From UBA4744 sp963717135 (GTDB taxonomy: Bacteria > Actinomycetota > Acidimicrobiia > Spongiisociales > UBA4744): DNA of 64,000 bases. The first letter of the stretch is position 1; the number at the start of each line of letters is the position of its first letter. The translations under genes were made by a program, and so were the position numbers. Location of the stretch: positions 496,001 to 560,000 of the forward strand of contig CAVQVN010000009.1 of NCBI GenBank assembly GCA_963717135.1, in the 5' to 3' direction. Positions 60,511-64,000 of this stretch are shown one piece after another. The notes beneath the pieces are model-generated. The model made no database searches. It was not told the DNA's origin and worked only from the letters and a program-made list of their open reading frames with translations.

Positions 60511-60864
60511 TCAGTCGGGCTGGACCGGGTGGCGCCGCCGCTCGAGGCGTCCCCGCCGCGATCCTGCCTGGAGCGCGTGTTTGGCAACCAGATTGACGAA
60601 GGCCAGCAGGATCCCGATCCCGACAATGATCAACATCATCGTGAAGATCTTGGTGCCGGGACGGGTGGGTGTGAGATCTCCATAACCAACGGTGGTGAGG
60701 GTGATCACGCTGAAATACAGCGAATCGAGCACGCTCCAACCTTCGAAGTAGTGATACGCCAAGGTGCCGCTCCCCAATAATCCCCCCACGGTGACGAACA
60801 ACGCACGAAACTCGGGATCGCGCAACCCGCTCCACATGGCAGCCAGAAATCGCCCGATGATCAA
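60511..60864 (-). CDS. two-helix potassium channel (Ion_trans_2)
   Basis: A 117-residue channel subunit. The first helix is FVTVGGLLGSGTLAYHYF, the pore helix and filter are DSLYFSVITLTTVGYGDLTP with TVGYGD, and the second helix is FTMMLIIVGIGILLAFV. The basic C-terminus has no RCK domain. Four subunits would form a K+-selective pore. It lies 17 bp downstream of the cytochrome c gene on the same strand. Confidence 0.88.
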   Translation of the reverse strand: MIIGRFLAAMWSGLRDPEFRALFVTVGGLLGSGTLAYHYFEGWSVLDSLYFSVITLTTVGYGDLTPTRPGTKIFTMMLIIVGIGILLAFVNLVAKHALQAGSRRGRLERRRHPVQPD

Positions 60865-60881
60865 AGGCGCTCCCGCAATGC

Positions 60882-61217
60882 TCAGCCTCCGCTCTGGACC
60901 GAGATGACGTAATCGATCACGCGGGCGACCTGCTCATCCGTGAGCGATGACCCGAAGGATGGCATTCGTCCTTTGCCGGAATTGATGGTTATTTCGTAGT
61001 ACTCACGCGGGCGATCGACCGCCTCGGAACCGGGCCCGAGAGGGGGGCCGATGCCGCCGCTCAGGTCTTTCCGATGACAGGACGAGCAGCGGGCGTTGAA
61101 GATCTCTTCACCGGTAGCGTTGTCATCGAGACCTGCCCCACACCCGGCCAGCAAGGTCGCGCAGAAGATCGCCGGCACCAGAAAAACCAGCACAGATTTC
61201 CAACGTGGTGAAGACAT
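60882..61217 (-). CDS. lipoprotein cytochrome c
   Basis: A 111-residue small c-type cytochrome. The signal ends in the lipobox LLAGC; the heme site is CSSCH, and the axial Met is in GRMPSFG. LTDEQVARVIDYVISVQ is the C-terminal helix of the class I fold. It could donate electrons to a membrane oxidase in the periplasm. ATG 61217 avoids an N-terminal extension that has no match. Confidence 0.88.
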   Translation of the reverse strand: MSSPRWKSVLVFLVPAIFCATLLAGCGAGLDDNATGEEIFNARCSSCHRKDLSGGIGPPLGPGSEAVDRPREYYEITINSGKGRMPSFGSSLTDEQVARVIDYVISVQSGG

Positions 61218-61246
61218 GGCAGGAAGGATAGTGATAGGACTCGGAC

Positions 61247-61747
61247 TCACGGCGCCGCCAGCAACGAGCTCCCGCCCTGCCAGAGCACCGTCACCACCAC
61301 TCCGGCTATCAGGACGCCGATGGAGATCAATGCAAAGGCCTTGCGACGCTCAACGCCGAATACAAATGCCGCCAGTGCTCCGCTCCAGGCACCGGTAATC
61401 GGCAACGGGATGGCCACGAAGGTGATCAAGGCGAGATCCCTCCATCGATCAAACCGCGTAGTGTGACGACGCCGGGTGTGAGAGAAGAGGCGCTCGAGGA
61501 ATCGATGTAGCCCACCCCAATGGTCCTCGGCCCACGCCGTAACCGGCCCCAGAAACAACAAGATAAACGGCACCGGCAGAAGGTTGCCCAAGACCGCCCA
61601 TATATAGGCTTGCCACACGGGTAGGTCGAGGACCCCGAGCGCGAATGGAATCGCCCCCCGCAGTTCGAAAACCGGCAGAGTGGCCAGCAGCATCACCGCC
61701 AGCGGTTCCGGGAAGTTCCGGACGAAGTTCTCGACGGAATCTCTCAT
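61247..61747 (-). CDS. small multi-drug export family protein (COG2426)
   Basis: A 166-residue membrane protein of the Sm_multidrug_ex family. The start MRDSVENFVRNFPEPLAVMLLATLPVFELRGAIPFAL includes the family's ELRGAIP motif, and later helices include WAVLGNLLPVPFILLFLGPV and the loop FVAIPLPITGAWSG. Function is poorly defined; the name is historical. ATG 61747 was chosen over a longer open frame with no similarity. It precedes the cytochrome c gene by 29 bp. Confidence 0.87.
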   Translation of the reverse strand: MRDSVENFVRNFPEPLAVMLLATLPVFELRGAIPFALGVLDLPVWQAYIWAVLGNLLPVPFILLFLGPVTAWAEDHWGGLHRFLERLFSHTRRRHTTRFDRWRDLALITFVAIPLPITGAWSGALAAFVFGVERRKAFALISIGVLIAGVVVTVLWQGGSSLLAAP

Positions 61748-61827
61748 CGACTGAGCAGTATGGCAGGGATCTCCCGACCGCCCGCCTCCCACCTGATCAG
61801 GAAGCCCAGGCCAAGGTGGGCTCAACC

Positions 61828-61857
61828 TTGACACCACGCGGCCGGCCCCCTTAGGAT
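61828..61857 (+). promoter_or_regulatory. sigma-70-type promoter of a small RNA
   Basis: TTGACA (61828-61833), an 18-bp spacer, TAGGAT (61852-61857). Both hexamers fit the primary sigma consensus well. Transcription would start near 61864. No protein gene lies on this strand downstream before the terminator. Confidence 0.65.
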
Positions 61858-61863
61858 CGAGAA

Positions 61864-62026
61864 GCACTGGGGGCGTTTACTCGTTCCCGGAACAACCCCC
61901 AACAAGGGCATTGGGTCACGAGTCCGGACTCCCTGGCGCCGGCTCGACATACGGCCCTTTGCGGCTCCTCTTCGGAGGAGCACACACGAGGCTCCGGCTC
62001 TACCCCCTTGCCGGAGCCTCGTCTTT
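61864..62026 (+). ncRNA. candidate small RNA, ~160 nt
   Basis: Between the promoter and a terminator, no protein gene lies on this strand. Predicted elements are AAGGGC (61904) with GCCCTT (61954), the palindrome GAGTCCGGACTC (61920-61931), and a stem GCTCCTC-TTCG-GAGGAGC (61964-61981) closed by a UUCG tetraloop. The terminator is the 13-bp stem ACGAGGCTCCGGC (61986-61998) / GCCGGAGCCTCGT (62010-62022) followed by CTTTG. The family was not recognised; it does not show 6S, SRP or tmRNA signatures by eye. Confidence 0.55.
61986..62026 (+). terminator. intrinsic terminator of the small RNA
   Basis: Perfect 13-bp stem, 11-base loop TCTACCCCCTT, short U-containing tail CTTTG. The strength comes mainly from the GC stem. 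Confidence 0.7.
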
Positions 62027-62056
62027 GTCAATGGTTCGGTAGGCAGCCGAAGAAGA

Positions 62057-62254
62057 TCAGAAAATCGACCGCAGGTCGCCCGGACGCGGAACGCGGTTTC
62101 CCCATTTGGGTCTTCCGTGGAGAATCGCATGGGCAATATCGATGGCAGGTACGACGTACTTGCCCTCAGCGATCAGACGCGAGAGCTCGGCTAGACGCTC
62201 CCGGCGATCGATGATGCGAGGCGTCTCGTCGGTCAGGGTTTCGATCGAATCCAT
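62057..62254 (-). CDS. FlgM-like small protein B
   Basis: A 65-residue protein with the helix pattern of the FlgM anti-sigma C-terminal region: RRERLAELSRLIAEGKYVV then PAIDIAHAILHG. It starts at ATG 62254, inside the end of the preceding gene (22-bp overlap). The partner sigma factor is not in the window, and no flagellar genes are seen, so its role is open. Confidence 0.6.
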   Translation of the reverse strand: MDSIETLTDETPRIIDRRERLAELSRLIAEGKYVVPAIDIAHAILHGRPKWGNRVPRPGDLRSIF

Positions 62255-62457
62255 CTCTGTTTGGCATCGGCATCCAAACCCCCGCAACTTGAGTAATCCG
62301 ACTCCTCGAAGCCGATTTCCGCCAGGACTGCTTCGGCTACTGCATCGGCCGACACGTGATATCGGCCCGATTCGATGAGCCGGCGGATCTTCAAAACCTG
62401 CCGGCGCCGGGTCACTCGATCCGCCCACGGACGGTGGTGATAGGACTGGCCGTTCAC
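62233..62457 (-). CDS. FlgM-like small protein A
   Basis: A 74-residue protein with the same motif as its neighbour: RRQVLKIRRLIESGRYHVSADAVAEAVLAEIGF. It starts at GTG 62457 and ends inside the start of gene B. The tandem pair is probably derived from duplication. Similarity to FlgM is by pattern only. Confidence 0.6.
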   Translation of the reverse strand: MNGQSYHHRPWADRVTRRRQVLKIRRLIESGRYHVSADAVAEAVLAEIGFEESDYSSCGGLDADAKQRWIRSKP

Positions 62458-62467
62458 CCAACCATTA

Positions 62468-63547
62468 TCACACCGAGAACCGCACGACGATCACGTCGCT
62501 CTCGGCGACGGTGTAATCCTTGCCTTCCACCCGGAGGTGACCGGCCTTCTTGGACTCGTCCCATCCTCCATCGGCGATGACCACCGCAATCTGCGCAACC
62601 TCGGCGCGGATGAAACCGCGTTCGAGATCCGAATGGATCTTGCCGGCCGCTTCCGGAGCTTTGGCACCCTTGCGAACCGTCCAGGCGTGTGCCTCCTTCG
62701 GCCCAAGCGTGTAGAAGCTGATCAGGTTCATCGCCGAGTACCCGGCCTTGACCACCTTGGCCAGGGCTCCTTCTCCCAAACCCAGCCCCTCAAAAAGCTC
62801 CAGCCGGTCCTCCGGTGACAGGAGCGCGCCCTCTTCTTCGAGCTTGGCGGAAACGACGACCACGGTATCCCCCGGGGGAACCAGCGTCTCCAGCTCACCA
62901 ACCAGATTCTCAGCCTCGCCGGCGTCCTCGCCAACATTGACGACCCAGACAGCCGGCTTCAGGGTTAACGGGGCCAGATCGCGAAACGCGCTGAGTTGGT
63001 CTCGCTCCCAATGCTCGGCGCGAAGTTGAACACCTTGCTCCAGCAGGGCCGTGGCGCGGGCGATGGCTTCGGCGGCGCCCTTCTTGCTGACGTCGGCAGT
63101 CGCCTCTTTGATGATCTTCTCCCGGCGGCGTTCAAAGACCTCGAAATCGGCCAGGGCCAATTCCAGGAGCAACTCCTGCGCTTGCGCCGGCGCATCGGTA
63201 CCCGATTCATCGGAGGGGACCGAATCGTCGTCGAAGGAGCGCAGCACCACGGCCAGCGCCTCCATATCTCGCAATCTCCCGAAGAACTGAGCGCCAAAAC
63301 CGCCACCGTGTCCCGGCTTGGCCATCGCCGGAAGGTCGAGGAGCTCCAGCGTGGCATGGACGAGTTTGGCCGACCCCTCGACCCGGGCGGCCTCATCGAG
63401 CTGAGCGTCGGGGACCTGGGCCACGCCCATATTGGGCTCGAGAGTTGAGAACGGGTGGGCAGCGGTCGAGGCCTGCAAGCCGGTCAGCGCGTTGAAGAGG
63501 GTCGTTTTACCGACGTTGGGGTAGCCGACGATACCGATGCGTGCCAC
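62468..63547 (-). CDS. ychF: redox-regulated ATPase YchF (OLA1 family)
   Basis: A 359-residue P-loop protein of the Obg superfamily. The P-loop is GYPNVGKTTLFNAL, the G3 region LLDLPAMAKPGHGGGFGAQF, and the G4-like motif is WVVNVGED, the divergent NKxD substitute typical of YchF. The C-terminal TGS-like domain ends in KDYTVAESDVIVVRFSV. YchF binds ribosomes and prefers ATP. GTG 63547 is the start. Confidence 0.94.
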   Translation of the reverse strand: MARIGIVGYPNVGKTTLFNALTGLQASTAAHPFSTLEPNMGVAQVPDAQLDEAARVEGSAKLVHATLELLDLPAMAKPGHGGGFGAQFFGRLRDMEALAVVLRSFDDDSVPSDESGTDAPAQAQELLLELALADFEVFERRREKIIKEATADVSKKGAAEAIARATALLEQGVQLRAEHWERDQLSAFRDLAPLTLKPAVWVVNVGEDAGEAENLVGELETLVPPGDTVVVVSAKLEEEGALLSPEDRLELFEGLGLGEGALAKVVKAGYSAMNLISFYTLGPKEAHAWTVRKGAKAPEAAGKIHSDLERGFIRAEVAQIAVVIADGGWDESKKAGHLRVEGKDYTVAESDVIVVRFSV

Positions 63548-63632
63548 AGGAATGGGAGTGTACTGCGCGAGCTGCCGGCTGCCGACGGCTGCTCTCGATT
63601 AGCGTGCACAGAGAAGCTCAGAGGGGAACGCT

Positions 63633-64000
63633 ATGAGGATCGCCGTGATCGGAGCCGGGTCGTGGGGTACGACGGTGGCTTGCCTGGCCGCCCAACGACA
63701 CGCCACCGTCATGTGGGCGCGACGCCCCGAATTGGTCGAACGCATCAACGAGGAACGACGCAACGAGCAGTACCTCCCGGGAGCTGAGATCCCGTACAGC
63801 CTCACCGTGACCGGCGACCTCGAAGCCGCCCTTATGGACGCCGAGGTTGTGGTGATGGGGGTACCTTCCCACGGCTACCGGGAGGTGCTCTCACAGGCGG
63901 CGCCCGTCGTGCCGGTCGACGCAGCCATCCTCAGCCTGTCCAAAGGCATAGAACAAGGAACCCTCAAGCGCATGACCGAGGTCACCCGCGAGGAGCTTCC
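63633..64000 (+). CDS. gpsA: glycerol-3-phosphate dehydrogenase [NAD(P)+], partial
   Basis: The first 122 residues are visible before the window ends. The NAD(P) fold is IAVIGAGSWGTTVACLAAQ, followed by WARRPELVERINEERRNEQYLPG and LSLSKGIEQGTL, which are GpsA signatures. It makes sn-glycerol-3-phosphate for phospholipids. ATG 63633 follows GAGGGGAACG. Divergent from ychF by 85 bp. Confidence 0.93.
   Translation, partial: MRIAVIGAGSWGTTVACLAAQRHATVMWARRPELVERINEERRNEQYLPGAEIPYSLTVTGDLEAALMDAEVVVMGVPSHGYREVLSQAAPVVPVDAAILSLSKGIEQGTLKRMTEVTREEL

Overview
The window is high-GC bacterial chromosome with an actinobacterial character. It encodes a very large NAD-dependent glutamate dehydrogenase, a GerW/YtfJ-like protein, a SARP/BTAD regulator, two FadD15-like acyl-CoA ligases with a CaiB/BaiF (racemase-like) protein, many lipoproteins with Thr/Pro-rich linkers, and an actinobacterial-type LexA box. 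The S8 protease with a Trp-Ser-Xaa-Ala tail and the overall mix suggest Acidimicrobiia or a related deep-branching actinomycete. That placement is inference only; no rRNA or tRNA gene was recognised.

Layout, left to right. 0-5.7 kb: partial lipoprotein, S9 peptidase, FAD oxidoreductase, ArsR-type regulator with alpha/beta hydrolase, YbaK/ProX deacylase. 5.8-11.1 kb: membrane glycosyltransferase, an ABC-2 exporter operon with overlapping reading frames, asnS. 11.3-20 kb: GDH2, secreted subtilase with a C-terminal pentapeptide array, a primary-type sigma factor behind an apparent SOS box. 20-32.4 kb: surface and periplasmic proteins (DUF3160 lipoprotein, CapA-like lipoprotein, cyclase-beta-propeller receptor, DUF4097-like protein, lipase-like hydrolase, Tat-exported amidase), a tail-to-tail pair of paralogues and an endonuclease V homologue with a changed active site. 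32.4-41 kb: sirtuin, NfuA-like scaffold, ATP-grasp ligase, malQ, TolB-like lipoprotein, a second S9 peptidase, thiamine pyrophosphokinase. 41-49 kb: a frameshifted Ig-like surface protein, a GH13 alpha-glucosidase, a small membrane protein and a 1303-residue regulator. 49-60 kb: lipid genes (SRPBCC, two fadD, CaiB/BaiF, AI-2E permease) interrupted by a nest of insertion sequences. 60-64 kb: lipoprotein, K+ channel, cytochrome c, membrane protein, a probable small RNA, two FlgM-like proteins, ychF and partial gpsA.

The most notable gene is at 45144-49055: a SARP winged helix/BTAD, an nSTAND NTPase, one transmembrane helix and a complete alpha-glucoside-type solute-binding domain in a single protein, next to an alpha-glucosidase and a palindromic operator-like site. 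It reads as a one-piece membrane sugar sensor and transcription factor. The second is the insertion nest at 51.49-55.63 kb: an IS110 element (53600-55313) split an IS481 transposase with a 2-bp CA core, and removing it restores the frame exactly. Its 5' non-coding end carries short sequences matching both the target and the element end, as expected of a bridge RNA.

Intergenic DNA is patterned. A 53-bp inverted-repeat unit (13-bp arms, always a 27-bp spacer) occurs four times. Heptanucleotide tandem arrays, mostly built on CAG-containing units, occur at several loci. Two non-coding regions look like structured RNAs, one of them with its own promoter and terminator (61828-62026).
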